Positions 47,257-58,343 of a stretch of 64,000 nucleotides of DNA are shown here, one piece after another. Each line of letters begins with the position of its first letter. Position 1 is the first letter of the stretch. The notes under the pieces were generated by a model. It did no database searches, had not been told where the DNA came from, and saw nothing but the letters and a program-made list of their open reading frames with translations. This DNA is from Smallanthus sonchifolius. Its lineage: Eukaryota; Streptophyta; Magnoliopsida; Asterales; Asteraceae. The position numbers and the translations under genes were made by a program. The stretch spans positions 7,509,501 to 7,573,500 of the forward strand of contig CM042042.1 in NCBI GenBank assembly GCA_023525975.1, given 5' to 3'.

Positions 47257-50200
47257 ATGGACTCACGAGAATCACTAGCGCCACCGCCGTCGCTGCAACG
47301 GCACCAATCTCATCACCACCAGCACCAGCTGCCGCCGGGGAGGATGATGCCGCCAGGCTCCTACACCGCGCACCACCACCACCTGCAAAACAACGCCACC
47401 ACAACTCCGGCGAACAATAACAGCATCATAACTCACGAATCGCTGCAACAACGCTTCGCTTTTGACGGTACGGACCAGTACGGCGACGGATCGTCGCCTC
47501 CCGGCGGGTTTAGAGCTGGCGGATTTAACATTGAGCCGGCGAGGAAGAAAAGAGGCCGGCCGAGGAAGTATTTGCCGTCGCCGGACGGCAACATTGCACT
47601 AGGTTTAGCTCCTGCTCCGGTTACCGCCGGTGGTTCTACCGGCGCTGGACATTTGGAGTCTTTAAATGATGCCGCCGCTGGCGGCAGCACCCCGAACACG
47701 GATTCGGCTGCTAAGAAACACAGAGGAAGGCCTCCGGGTTCAGGGAAGAAACAATTGGATGCTTTAGGTGAAAGTTTTAATTTTTTTGTTATAAATTTGA
47801 TGTAGATCAAGTAATTTAAGTAGCATTTATTATTAAATTAGGTAATTAATTAGTTTTGTTATTACATCTGACTATCTGATTCAGTCTTAGTAGTAATATT
47901 ATTCTATTTTAAACAATTGAAGGGGATGTGATCTTGACCTTATAGTTTTAAATTAACTGTATTTAAGATCTAGTGTTTTTATATATATTTTTTTTATTAA
48001 GTATGCCAATTAGTTGTTAATTAGGGTTTACATTAGTGATCTTTTTTCACAGTTTTTTAAAGTTTGCTTCTTTTTAAACAGGTGCACCTGGTGTTGGTTT
48101 TACGCCTCATGTTATTACGGTTAAAGCAGGAGAGGTATTGCTCCCCGACTTTCTCGTGTAATCTGAAAATTGATATGCATTTGAATCTGGTCTTTATTTA
48201 TTTTCGATTAGAAAACTGGATTATAGTTTTCTTGAAACAGGGAGCTTTAAATTAATGTTTTCTTATTGGGTAATTTGTGATTTGATTAGTCAATTTACAT
48301 TGTTAATTGAGTTGAAATGGATCTCTCATTAGCATCATATCCAAAGTTCTTGAAACTTAAGTAAGCATAAGAATACATAGCAATTGGTGTCTTTATTATT
48401 TTTCCTTTTTTAATAGAAAGAGTAACTCATGCAAGTGATTCCTTTGTTAAATTGGTATCAAAATTAGTGGATGTCAAGTTTGAAAACATGATATTTTCTT
48501 TTCCATTTTTTCTCTGTCAGATAGTTTTCACATTATGTACCATTTGTCTTGTGAAAGTTGCAAAAATCTTTATTTCCGAGATGTCCCGCCCCGCTTATGG
48601 TCCATGCTTATATCATGATGGTATTTGTGGTATAAGACTAAGTAATTGGCTAACAACCGTTGCCTTCTTCTTCTCGTCTTTAATGAGTCACGCTTAACTC
48701 TCTCCTTTGTCTATGCTGGTTCCTGCTAATTTAGCTCAAATACATGGTTAATCAACGTGTGTATCCCTATTTTTGATGATATGGTGCATGCCCCATACTG
48801 GGATTGGTGGGTCACGTGGTGTATTTTGGTCATACCCTTGAATTGTTGCAGTGTTGTAAAAATCAGGCCTAGGCAGCGCCTAGGCTTTAGGCGGCCATTT
48901 AACTTGTAATTTTGAGCTAGGCGGACCATTAATCGGAATCGGTCCTAGGCGGGCCTAGGCGGCCAGATTCCGACGAAAATACCGGCAAAAACCTGAAATT
49001 TTCGGCCAAATTCTAGTGAAAACCTTGGATTTTCCAACCAAACCCTTCAAATTCCAGCCAAATATGTTTATAAATATTTAAAAATGAACATTTTAATAAA
49101 AATTACATATAATTATGCGTGTGTGTATATATATAAAAAACTGAAAATTACATATAGAAATTCCAATCCGATTAATCCCGCCTAGGCCCCGATTAATCCC
49201 GCCTAGTCCTAGGCCCCACCCCACCGCCCGCCTAGCGCCTAGCGATTTTTCCAACCATGAATTGTTGGATATAAAGATAAGGAAATATAAGAAAGGAAAT
49301 CTTGGTTCATTTTCAAGTAAAAGACGGAGAAATGAAAAACTTACCTGTTGTAACATTAGGAATTAAGGGTAAAATTTTTAAGGCAACTATTGTAGATATT
49401 GAGGGAATTTAATTTTAATGCAAAATGTAATCTCTCTGTCTTGATGTTAGTCAATTCTTTTTTCCTTTTTGTGGTTGATACTTTTAAAATTTCCTTTTAT
49501 TGTCTACATGGTGTATGAGTCTGTCATGTATTTGCATCATCCCAAAATTAGGGTCATTTCTAATTTGAAGCTGAGGGCCTCTCTGGGTGCAACTTCTCTA
49601 CCCTATGGGATAGAGGTAAGGTTTTCCCTCATCCCACCATCCCCAGACCCAACTTTTGAGTGTTATTTTGCTGGGTATGTTTTGTTTTGTATGCGTCTAT
49701 GCATATGCATATACTTATGTGCATGTGTGTGTGTGTTGTGTATTCTAGATTCTATAAGGATGTGCCCTTGTACACCTTCTAGATCCATGTATCCTTGGAC
49801 TATAAAGGTAAAAGGTTATTCGCTTTTGACTAATATCTAGATTTACCTTGTTTCCTTGTATTTTGTTTTAGATATCGACTTTATGTGTATATATATTTCT
49901 AGATTTTAAAAACGGTGTCCTTGTATTATGTCTTGGGCTATATTAGCTATTGTACTTTTGTAGATTCATGGTATATATCATGTAGTCAAAAGCGAGCTAG
50001 GGACACGACTAGGCGCTCAAGCGAGGTGAGGCCTAGGCACCTTGAACACACACAACGCGACCGTCTTCATTAAGCACGGGAGAGGAGCACACCTCAGTCT
50101 GGGTGAGGTGGTCACCTGGTGTGAAGTGAAGAAGTGAAGTTTGGCAGTTTCTGTTTCTCCTTTCTTTTCTTTTGTTAGGCTTTTTTCCTTGTTTGGATTT

Positions 50201-52042
50201 CTTTTTTCTTGTTAGGTCTTTTTTTTTCTTGTTTGGACTTTATTCACATGATAAATATTTAATTGGGTAGAAAATGTAGTATAAAACTAGTTATACTAGA
50301 TTTCTTTTTAATCAGATGATTTTTAAAGGTTTTCTAAAATTTTGATATTAGTTGGAGATTCTAATTTCTAATCATATTAGGTTTTTTATTATATTTGGGG
50401 AGTAGTATTAATTACTATGCCTATTATATGTTTTTATTTTATTTTTTCTGATGCAATTTTTTGGCTTTTCTTGTGTCATGCTCCTAGGCGACATGCTTAC
50501 CCTTTTTTGCCTTTGACTACCTTGTATGTATGCTATATATTAAATATCAAATAGTATATCGATATCTATGGTTTCTATGCTCAATGTAAGTTTTTAACCA
50601 TTGCTGAAAATCTGGAATTTGTCAGAAAATAACCATAAGGTGTTGGAGAATGGTACCTCCGTATGTGTGCCTTGATAAATAATGAACCATTGTAAGGACT
50701 TGAGATATGTTCTTGCAATTTTGGTACTGTTTTAATATTAAACTGTTTGTTGTCAAGGACTAAACAAGTTTTACCATATGTTCGACAAACCAGGAGCTCT
50801 ACTCTAGTAGAGGTCTTAGGTTTGAGTCCAACTTCCACTGGTTTCTTGCCTTAGCCCCTTGAAAGCCACATGCCTAGCTTGCATTTTACCTGGTTAGCAT
50901 GGTATTTGTGGGGCCCTGTGAGTTTTTCCTAACAGGTTCTCATGGTCCCACCAAAAGAAAAAGATAACATGCTTTTTTCAGTTACCGGTTTATTTTTTTA
51001 AGATGATTGTTGCACTCGATTTAGGTTTTACTTAATTTTTTATTAGAATACTCTTGTAATGATTTATATCTATGTAATATACCTAATTGGTTGTTTTGGT
51101 GGGGATTACAGGATATAGCCTCAAAGATGACTGCATTCTCACAGCAAGGTCCTCGTACTGTTTGTATTCTATCTGCAAATGGTGCCATAAGCAATGTAAC
51201 TCTTCGTCAGCCAGCAATGTCTGGTGGCACTGTAACATATGAGGTTTATATCAACTTCACTCTAATATACAAGTACATTCTCTTCTAATTAGACCCAACA
51301 AGCTTGACCCAAAGTAGGGGAAATGGGTTGGTTTGGGCAAATAATTTTTGTGTTTTGGGTTGAATTGGGCAACACCATAACAGAGAACGGGTTGAAATGG
51401 GTAACACCTTAAGACATATTGGGTCAAGATGGGTTGGCTAAAAGTTATGTAAATTTAGAATGAGTTCAAACGGGTAACAACCGGTCAATGACATGTTTGG
51501 GGAGAAAATCACTTAATATTTTTACACGTACGAGTTGAACTTTATCGGGCAACTTTTATTATTTGGGCTGTGTTTCATCTTTACTAGTTCAAATGGGCTA
51601 TAAGAATGGAAAAGCTTAAACGGGCTGACACTCAGGTGTATACCTCCTAAATTTCTTTATTCAATAACAAAGATCATTATAGTAAATATTATAGATTTTG
51701 CAATCTTCTTTGTTTAAAAAAGCTGGGCAAAAAGTGTTCCAGGTCAAATCAGCACACAAAAATACCCGTTATGACTTGAACCCGTTTGACCTGTTCCTTA
51801 ACCTGCCCGATTTGCCACATAAGTTTTTTGTTGAACTGAGATCTTATTGGGTTGACGATGTCATCTTTTAGGGTCGGTTCGAGATAATTTCTTTGTCGGG
51901 TTCGTTCTTGCTGACAGAGAATGATGGTAACCACAGCAGCAGGTCAAGTGGATTGAGTGTTTCCCTTGCAGGTTCAGATGGTCGGGTTTTGGGCGGTGGA
52001 GTTGCTGGGTCGCTGGTTGCCGCAACACCCGTACAGGTCCCT

Positions 52043-52075
<33 letters not shown>

Positions 52076-52427
52076 TCTATGGCATCAAGTGAAATCAATA
52101 CTGAATGTAGTCTCTTTCTATCAGGTGGTTGTTGGTAGCTTCATTGCAGATGCCAAAAAACCTAAATCGAGTAGCAGCCCCGCGGTGGCACCACCTGCAA
52201 ACATGTTGAATTTTGGTGGTGGTGGGTCAGTGCCTGGTGCTAGTCCAGCATCTGACGGACAATCAAGCGAGTCATCTGGCGATAGTGGTAGTAGTCCTCT
52301 TCATCGGCACCCGGGTTCCTACAACAATGCTAGCCAACAGCAACAGCAACCACCGCCGCCGCAGCAGATGCCCATGTATTCCAACATGGGCTGGCCAAAC
52401 TCCACCATGAACATGCTCCGCAATTGA
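47257..52427 (+). CDS. AT-hook motif nuclear-localized (AHL) protein with two AT-hooks and a PPC domain
   Basis: DNA-binding nuclear protein that contacts AT-rich minor groove and matrix-attachment DNA and oligomerises through the PPC/DUF296 domain; AHLs tune growth, flowering and hormone responses. Exons 47257-47767, 48082-48134, 51112-51243, 51872-52036 and 52125-52427 (TGA) give 387 residues without stops. AT-hook 1 is KKRGRPRKY (residues 97-105). AT-hook 2 is KKHRGRPPGSGKK (153-165). The PPC runs from GVGFTPHVITVKAGED through ILSANGAISNVTLRQP, GRFEIISLSGSFLLTEN and VAATPVQVVVGSFIA (about 173-305). The flanks are His/Gln/Pro-rich. Two AT-hooks place it in the type II group. Intron 2 (2,977 bp) is full of transposon debris. 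The ATG is the first in a short, pyrimidine-rich leader. Confidence 0.93.
48849..49259. mobile_element. hAT MITE with 8-bp TSD in intron 2 of the AHL gene
   Basis: Ends are 'cagtgttgtaaaaatc' and, reversed, 'catggttggaaaaatc', i.e. hAT-type CA-start TIRs. The perfect 8-bp duplication AATTGTTG is at 48841-48848 and 49260-49267. Subterminal 'cctaggc/gcctagg' clusters on both sides would fold back. 411 bp, non-coding. Confidence 0.9.
49576..49690 (+). mobile_element. SINE-like fragment (TTG-tailed, TS type)
   Basis: 'cctctctgggtgcaacttct' leads into 'ggatagaggtaagg', then 'catccccagaccc' and 'ctgggtatgttttg', the characteristic 3' half of TTG-tailed plant SINEs. The left end and target duplication were not found. 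Confidence 0.5.
49982..50520. mobile_element. Decayed foldback with 'aggcgc' clusters
   Basis: 'gtagtcaaaagcgagc' at the left and 'gcctttgactac' at the right are inverted. 'ggcgctcaagcgaggtgaggcctaggc' and 'cctaggcgac' lie just inside, similar in style to the GC-rich MITEs at 8013 and 48849. The flanks do not form a clear duplication. Confidence 0.4.
51299..51850. repeat. 'gacccaaa'-type dispersed repeat in intron 3 of the AHL gene
   Basis: The first 180 bp match 25370-25550 closely ('cttgacccaaagtagggg', 'gaaatgggtaacacctta', 'gtaaatttagaatgagttc'). The right side has 'gaacccgtttgacctg' and 'aacctgcccg'. Probably one MITE family. Confidence 0.6.
52046..52075. repeat. CT/CA microsatellite in AHL intron 4
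   Basis: A CT run passes into a CA run of about ten repeats in the 88-bp intron between 52036 and 52125. Confidence 0.9.
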
Positions 52428-53283
52428 AATGGGTAGTTGAAGTGGAGGTTGTTGGGTTGGTATCTTTGTAACATAGGATGTTGAACTATGTTTGATTATG
52501 CTATTTGGTAGTACAAGTTGTAATCTAGGAATCAGATTGGATGTGCTTGTCTTAGTGGTATCAATCTAGGATTAATCTTGATGCTTTTTTATTTTGATTT
52601 GTATCTGAGTTATGTTATTTTTTTTTAAACCAAGTATATTTTTCATTGAAACTGGCCTCTTGCTGACAAGGATAAAGGCTTGTATAGGAATGGGAAGTTG
52701 AGTATGTTGTGTGGAAGTTAGAATGACAATTCTACAAAAATTTACATGTGTACATAGAATGTTTTAAAATAAAATTCTTAAAATCATGTCCTTTGTGTAG
52801 GTATGGTATTGTAAATAACTAGTGATTGTTCCCCGCGCTACGCGGCGGGGTCGCGAACTCGAATTAAATATAAGCGATAACACGTTAAAAGAGAGTATGA
52901 CTTTACCGTTGAGGCAGGAGGGAATTTATGTTTAAGACACTGCATTTAATTCTTTATACAAACTAAAAATCATATGCATGTAAAAAACAAAAAAAAAACA
53001 CCAATCATCAAGTGACTTTTATGTATAATTATAAAACAATAATTGAATTCTATTGCTTATTTGTTTAAGGTGAGTGCTCTGTATGATTGAAGTAACTTTT
53101 TCACGTCACTTGAACAAACTTTCTCGATGTAGTTTCGTGGTGATCCTTTCTCGATCTTTATACTAATAAAGAAAAATTGTGGGGGGACACTTATCGATCT
53201 AATAAATAAAAATTATAGGGGGACACATCGATTTCTGGTGCATCATGAACATGTATTTCATGCATCTCTCTTCTATTAAATAA
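52428..53283. other. AHL 3' flank and Helitron debris
   Basis: The 3' UTR extends to an unclear poly-A site. At 52819-52860 the minus strand shows a GC hairpin (ccccgccgcgtagcgcgggg), then 'aacaatca' and CTAG before T, a Helitron 3' end of the same class as 14806. At about 53155 'tctttatactaataaag' resembles a Helitron 5' end in plus orientation. The pairing of these ends is unresolved. Confidence 0.5.
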
Positions 53284-53709
53284 CTAGCTTAGAACCTGTT
53301 TACTACACAAGGTGAAAAAAAATTAATCTATAAATTTTTAAAACTTTATATAATCTTATAGGTGGAAAAATGTAATTATATATACTAACAATAGAAAACA
53401 AAATCCAAAAATATATAAAAGTTAATGTATAATTGAATTTTAAAAATAAATTAATTACTATTCAAAGTAATTTGGCTTTCGTTACTCTTTGAATGAAAAC
53501 ATAAGTTAGGTAATTAGATTTCAAAGTTTCTTATTATATGACATAATTTAAAATAAATGTGTTTTATAAATATAATTAATAATTTGATTAAAAATATATT
53601 ATTATTGAAAATATGGAAGTGTATTTAATAAGAGAGAGACGAGAAAAAAAATTATAAAATGAAAGTGAAGGCACCACAAGACATTGAAAAACCTTTATTT
53701 ATTATAATA
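53284..53709 (-). mobile_element. Helitron, 5' end lost at the junction with the next Helitron
   Basis: The minus-strand 3' end is a hairpin (cttgtgtagtaaacagg), then 'ttctaag' and CTAG before T. The body matches the 31760 and 46402 family. The 5' terminus is cut at 'cctttatttattataata', directly against the CTAG of the 53710 element. Confidence 0.65.
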
Positions 53710-55300
53710 CTAGCTTTAACCTCGTGTGTTACACGGGGTTAAATGTTAAGATTATACTGATAAATATCTTAACAACATTTTTTATACAAATTTTCTATTG
53801 TATTTGTAATTTTTTTATTTTTTTTACATGTTAAGATTATATGGATGAGAGTAATTTAAACATTAGAAAATACATGAAAATTCATTTAATAAGCTGTGCA
53901 TTTTTTACAATACATTAAATTACATTTCAAATGAAACCTTAAAATGATTATTTACAAATTTAAAAATATTTCATTGTATGTAACATTTGACATGGTCTTG
54001 GTAATTTTTCTATTTTTACCAAAAATTAATAGCTTGAGTCCATCTCTAATTTTAACTCTTGATAATATAACATACAACTGATCATGATTAAACACTGAGT
54101 CTTTCAATACAACCAACATTTGCATGTGATTACTATAAACTTTTATTTATAGTCATTGCAAAAATACAACAATTGTATATTTTTTCTTTGAAGTTTTAGT
54201 GAAATTTTTTTGTCTGAATATGTTAACTCAATTATAGGGATAAAATTGTGATGATCAATGTTTGCTTCAAAATATAATCTCCGCTTCTATAACGCGATTA
54301 CCTTGTTATTTGACCTAAAGACTTGTTACATTGCCTAAACCATTTTTTCATCAATATTTATTAATAACATAACTGGAACACCGACATTTAAAACTAATTT
54401 ATGGTTTGACAAACTTGATAATGTAAGTCTATTTAGAAAATTATGAGATTATAAACTTTCATCAAAATCATCATCAAGATATTCTGATTGACGGATACGA
54501 TTTGTTATTTGACTAAACTTTTAATACTAAATCTCTCATTAAAAAACACATATTAAATTTAAATTTCAACAATATATCGTCTTTCAAGTTCAAAATCTAA
54601 AACTCCAAATTTTAAAAATTTAACTCTTTAATATTTCGATACAGTTAAATTTAAAATTCCAAAATTAAATATGAAAAATTTAAAACTAATAAATTAGAAT
54701 TGAAACTTGTAAACATGTTTTTTGAAGAAAAAAAATCTCGTCGTTTAAAAAAATTAAAGTTTAAAATATAATATACTTTTAAAAATAAAATAATTCAAGT
54801 TTCTTAATTTTATTAAAAACTAAGTACTAAAATTTATAAATCAAAATAAAAAATTTGTTTATAATTATCAAATTTAATTAGAAAACTACTAATTAATTAT
54901 TAGTAAATTTTATTCTAACACTACTTATTTAAAATACAAACTTAGTATTTTCAAATTTTATATGTAAAATTAAAAAATCTTGTTTTTGATAATAAAATTT
55001 TTTAAAAATCATTTTTTTTAATAATAAAACTTTAAAACTCGTTTTTTTAAAATATTTTCTTTTTTAATTCTTGATTTTTTTTTAAATATTAATTTTTGAT
55101 GATAATTTAAAAAAATATGAGGTAGTGGTAATCATGATGAAAATGTATATTTATGTAATTTTAAAAAAGACTAAATATAAAAGTATTAAATGAAATATAT
55201 AAATATGGATTGGGGGGAAATGTTGTGAAATGAAATATGGTGAATTCAAGTGGCAAAATCATTTAGTTTTTTTATTAGAATATAGATAGTATAGTATAGA
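53710..55300 (-). mobile_element. 1.6-kb Helitron with RepHel helicase remnant
   Basis: On the minus strand it starts TCTATACTATACTATC after A (plus 55300). It ends with a hairpin (ccccgtgtaacacacgagg), then 'ttaaag' and CTAG before T. It contains the decayed helicase listed separately. Most of the interior is AT-rich and eroded. Confidence 0.75.
54010..54335 (-). pseudogene. Helitron RepHel helicase C-terminal remnant (Pif1-like)
   Basis: Minus-strand reading with frameshifts gives GNKVIAL, FIPIIELTYSDKKISLKLQ, FAMTINKS, HANVG, then VFNHDQLYVILSRVKIRDG and LKLL. The order and spacing match the last part of plant Helitron helicases (FAMTINKSQGQT and HGQLYVALSRV motifs). Several stops and at least two frameshifts make it dead. 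The Rep domain was not seen. Confidence 0.8.
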
Positions 55301-55314
55301 TTATATTAAAAGAA

Positions 55315-55612
55315 CTAGGTCGGAGACCTGTGTAGTACACGGGTTAAATGAAAATAATAAAATAAAGAGTTATTAATTAAGATTTATAGAATTATAAAAT
55401 GATTTTTTTATATAAGATGAAAAAGTGTAAAATTCGGAGGAATTTTCGATCTTGATTGAGAGGAAATCACGATCAAATGGTAATGGAGAAAATGTTTTCC
55501 TAAATTAAAGACAACAAATAATGGGGATGGTTTTGGCGGGGAAAATTAGTCAAACGCCTCTTATATAGCTAACACGTGTTAGATAATGATGTTTTCTTTA
55601 TTATATAAGGTA
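55315..55612 (-). mobile_element. Short Helitron derivative
   Basis: The minus-strand 3' end is a hairpin (cccgtgtactacacagg), then 'tctccgac' and CTAG before T. The 5' side has the family word 'ttatataataaagaaaac' (reverse) near 55610, with an imprecise terminus. Confidence 0.55.
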
Positions 55613-55818
55613 TATATTCTTAAATATTTAATATAAATCTAATTATTGATACATTTTATTTAATTATGAATAGTTATTATATCATTAACCAAATGAATTT
55701 AATATGATTTTTTTTAAATAGCTTGACTTATCAGGATTTGAAAGGAACTAGAAAATCATGTTCAGATTCTAAGATGGTTGTTTAGCAATCTAGTATATAT
55801 AAAAGATAAAGAAATTTT

Positions 55819-58011
55819 TGTAATGCCCCAAACCCGGGAGGTCTCACTTGTTGGATTTACTCATTCTCAAACAGTTCTTAAACTTGAATATCAAATAACA
55901 CAGCGGATATCAAATAACGCAGCGGAAAACTTTCATTTAAACATAACCGTAGCATTGTCAGACATGCGGAAGCGTAAACATTGTCTAAAACATTCATTAC
56001 ATAACGTAACGGGATGCCAGTCATCATATCAGCCGGGTAACTCTTCTTCGCTTGCCAAGCATCACCGTCCCTCCGTACCTGTCCTTAACCTGAATGCGCA
56101 TACTAAAAGTCAGCTATGCTGGTGAGTTCTAGCTTTACATCAAACCTTAGCATAATCATTTTGCCAAAAACATAACATACATTTATTTAACAAGAACGTA
56201 CGTAACATGCAATAACTTCACATCATCAAAACATCATAACATAGCATCATAACATAAGTCAACATGAACCGAATCTGCGCCTTCTCGTAATCGTCAATTC
56301 CATACATCATATACCAGCGGATGAACTTAAGGCTCGTTACCTCTAAGTCATCCGTCACCTAGGTCTCCTAAGGCTCGTTACCTCTAGGTAGACCAAACAT
56401 ATGTCTCCTAAGGCTCGTTACCTCTAGATAGACAGAATATACCTTAGGCACTATTTCCCCACAAGGAATAGTACCTTCCATCGGGATCCCGGTAATCCCA
56501 TGGGTGACCGTTGTGACCCCATCATCAACCAGTTGTACAACCGTTAGCCAGCCACAAAGGCTCCCAGTAAGGGTAAGGCCAATACATACATACATACATA
56601 CCCTAGCTCCCGTAGGAACCCGTGACAGATTCGTTCATTCGTGACTTTCACAAAACCTTTACCTCATTTTGGTTAAAGCACTCGTACGTTTTATTAAATA
56701 ATGTTTCATTCATAAACCTTTCATAAACTTCGTTTGGCAAAACATTTCATAAACATCATCCTTCGTAAACATCATTTTCGTACACATCATTTCGTAAACA
56801 TCGTTTATAGAAAGTTTTATGAACAGTAAAAACATAATACATGTTAAGTTATGAACAAGATTTCAGTAAAAGCAAATGTATTTATGGCAAGCGTTTACTA
56901 TATTTTTATATACATAAACAAATGCATAATACATGTTAAGTTATGAACAAGATTTATAGAAAGTTTTATGAACAGTAAAGTGAACAGTTTTCCTTCGGGA
57001 ATGTGTACCAGCTATAAAGGTCCTTGGGACAGTTGTTACTTGTACAAGATGTCAGATATGGGTTCTACCCATTAATAAGAACCTTTGGGTTCGCTAACGG
57101 TTGTACAACTGGGATGAGTGACGGCGGTTGCTCGGGAGGTCCACGCAACTACCCCGTAGTGTTAAGCGGTATTGTCGGTTCATGGTCGTTGATCATGAGG
57201 GCATTGACCAGGGTATTGTCGGTTCATGATCGTTGATCATGGGGGCATTGACCATGTACTCGTCGGTTCATGGTCGTTGACCATGGGGCGGTACAATAGT
57301 GACAAGGAATTGACGGATAAGCGGTATTGTCGGTTCATGGTCGTTGATCATGGGGGCATTGACCAGGGTATTGTCGGTTCATGATCGTTGATCATGGGGG
57401 CATTGACCAGGTACTCGTCGGTTCATGGTCGTTGACCATGGGGGCGGTACAGTAGTGACAAGGAATTGACGGATAAGCGGTATTGTCGGTTCATGGTCGT
57501 TGATCATGGGGGCATTGACCAGGTACTTGTCGGTTCATGGATGTAAGCCATGAGGGCAATACAGTAAAGAGGAATTGACAGTTTATTATACGTTTTAAAC
57601 TGTTTGAAAAGTAAAGTGTGTTAAGTTTAGCCTTATTAGCAGTATATATGTTTTAGTAAATCTTTTGTATAATTGATTTAAAGTAAACGTTAGAACTCAC
57701 TCAGCGTTGCTGATTTTTAGAATGCACATCAGTTAAGTGTAGGTGACAGTAGATGGAAGTGGATGCTTGGCTTGGCGAGAAGAGTTACCCGAAGATCAGC
57801 ATCTGGCATCTTGTTTATGTTTCTTTTGATTATGTTGATTAAGACTAGTTTCAGTTGTATTTGACAAGTTGTGTTTAGACATGTATGTTTCCGCTGTGTA
57901 TGTTGAAGTTTTAAATCGTTTCCGCTGTGTTAATGAATGTCTTATGTTTAAAGTGCTATGTGTTGATGAGTAAATCCAATAAGTGAGGCCTCCCGGGAAA
58001 GGGGCCTTACA
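55819..58011. mobile_element. Head-to-head gypsy LTR fragments forming a 2.2-kb imperfect palindrome
   Basis: 55819-55864 and 57966-58011 are inverted repeats (40 of 46 bases): 'tgtaatgccccaaacccggg' against 'tgtaaggcccctttcccggg', continuing to 'tggatttactcat'. Further mirrored landmarks are 'gaactcac..agc', 'gaagagttaccc', 'tttccgctg' and 'ctaacggttgtacaactgg'. So the left part (55819 to about 56810) is the 3' portion of an LTR in minus orientation, and the right part (to 58011) is the 3' portion of a related LTR in plus orientation. The right half is followed immediately by a primer binding site. Confidence 0.75.
57164..57575 (+). repeat. 155-bp tandem repeat carrying eight short hairpins
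   Basis: Units begin 'aagcggtattgtcgg' at 57164, 57319 and 57475 (the last is partial). Each full unit holds three stems of seven pairs with loop GTT: CATGGTC/GATCATG, CATGATC/GATCATG and CATGGTC/GACCATG. The last hairpin is a variant (catggatgtaagccatg). It lies in the plus-oriented LTR part. Confidence 0.9.
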
Positions 58012-58013
58012 AG

Positions 58014-58027
58014 TTGGTATCAGAGCC
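58014..58027 (+). promoter_or_regulatory. Primer binding site (initiator tRNA-Met type)
   Basis: 'ttggtatcagagcc' begins 2 bases after the LTR end 'ggccttaca'. It is the standard complement of the 3' end of initiator tRNA-Met used to prime minus-strand DNA in plant LTR elements. Confidence 0.9.
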
Positions 58028-58343
58028 ATAGTTTGAGAGATTTGGACATCCCCCGATGTCTAGACTTAAACTGAGAATGGGACCAGGTAGCGGATGCCAG
58101 TACGGGTAACTCAAGCCAAAGCATCATAAGCGTATAGTAAGTAAAGTTTACCTTTTAGAGTGTCAAGATAAGAATAGAGGCTTTATTGGAACCTGAAAGC
58201 GAATAAATAGAATAACAAGAAGTGATGTAATGGTTAATTGCAGATGGCCAGTGTATATTAACATCTTACCTTACTCATTGTGTTCTACATATTCCCTAGC
58301 ATGATGAAATTAAATCCTTTTGTTCTCTATATTTCAGTTAGAA

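Noticed and set aside
49093..49356. 87-codon minus-strand ORF in the AHL intron
   Set aside because: Reads through the hAT MITE arms; no conserved protein.
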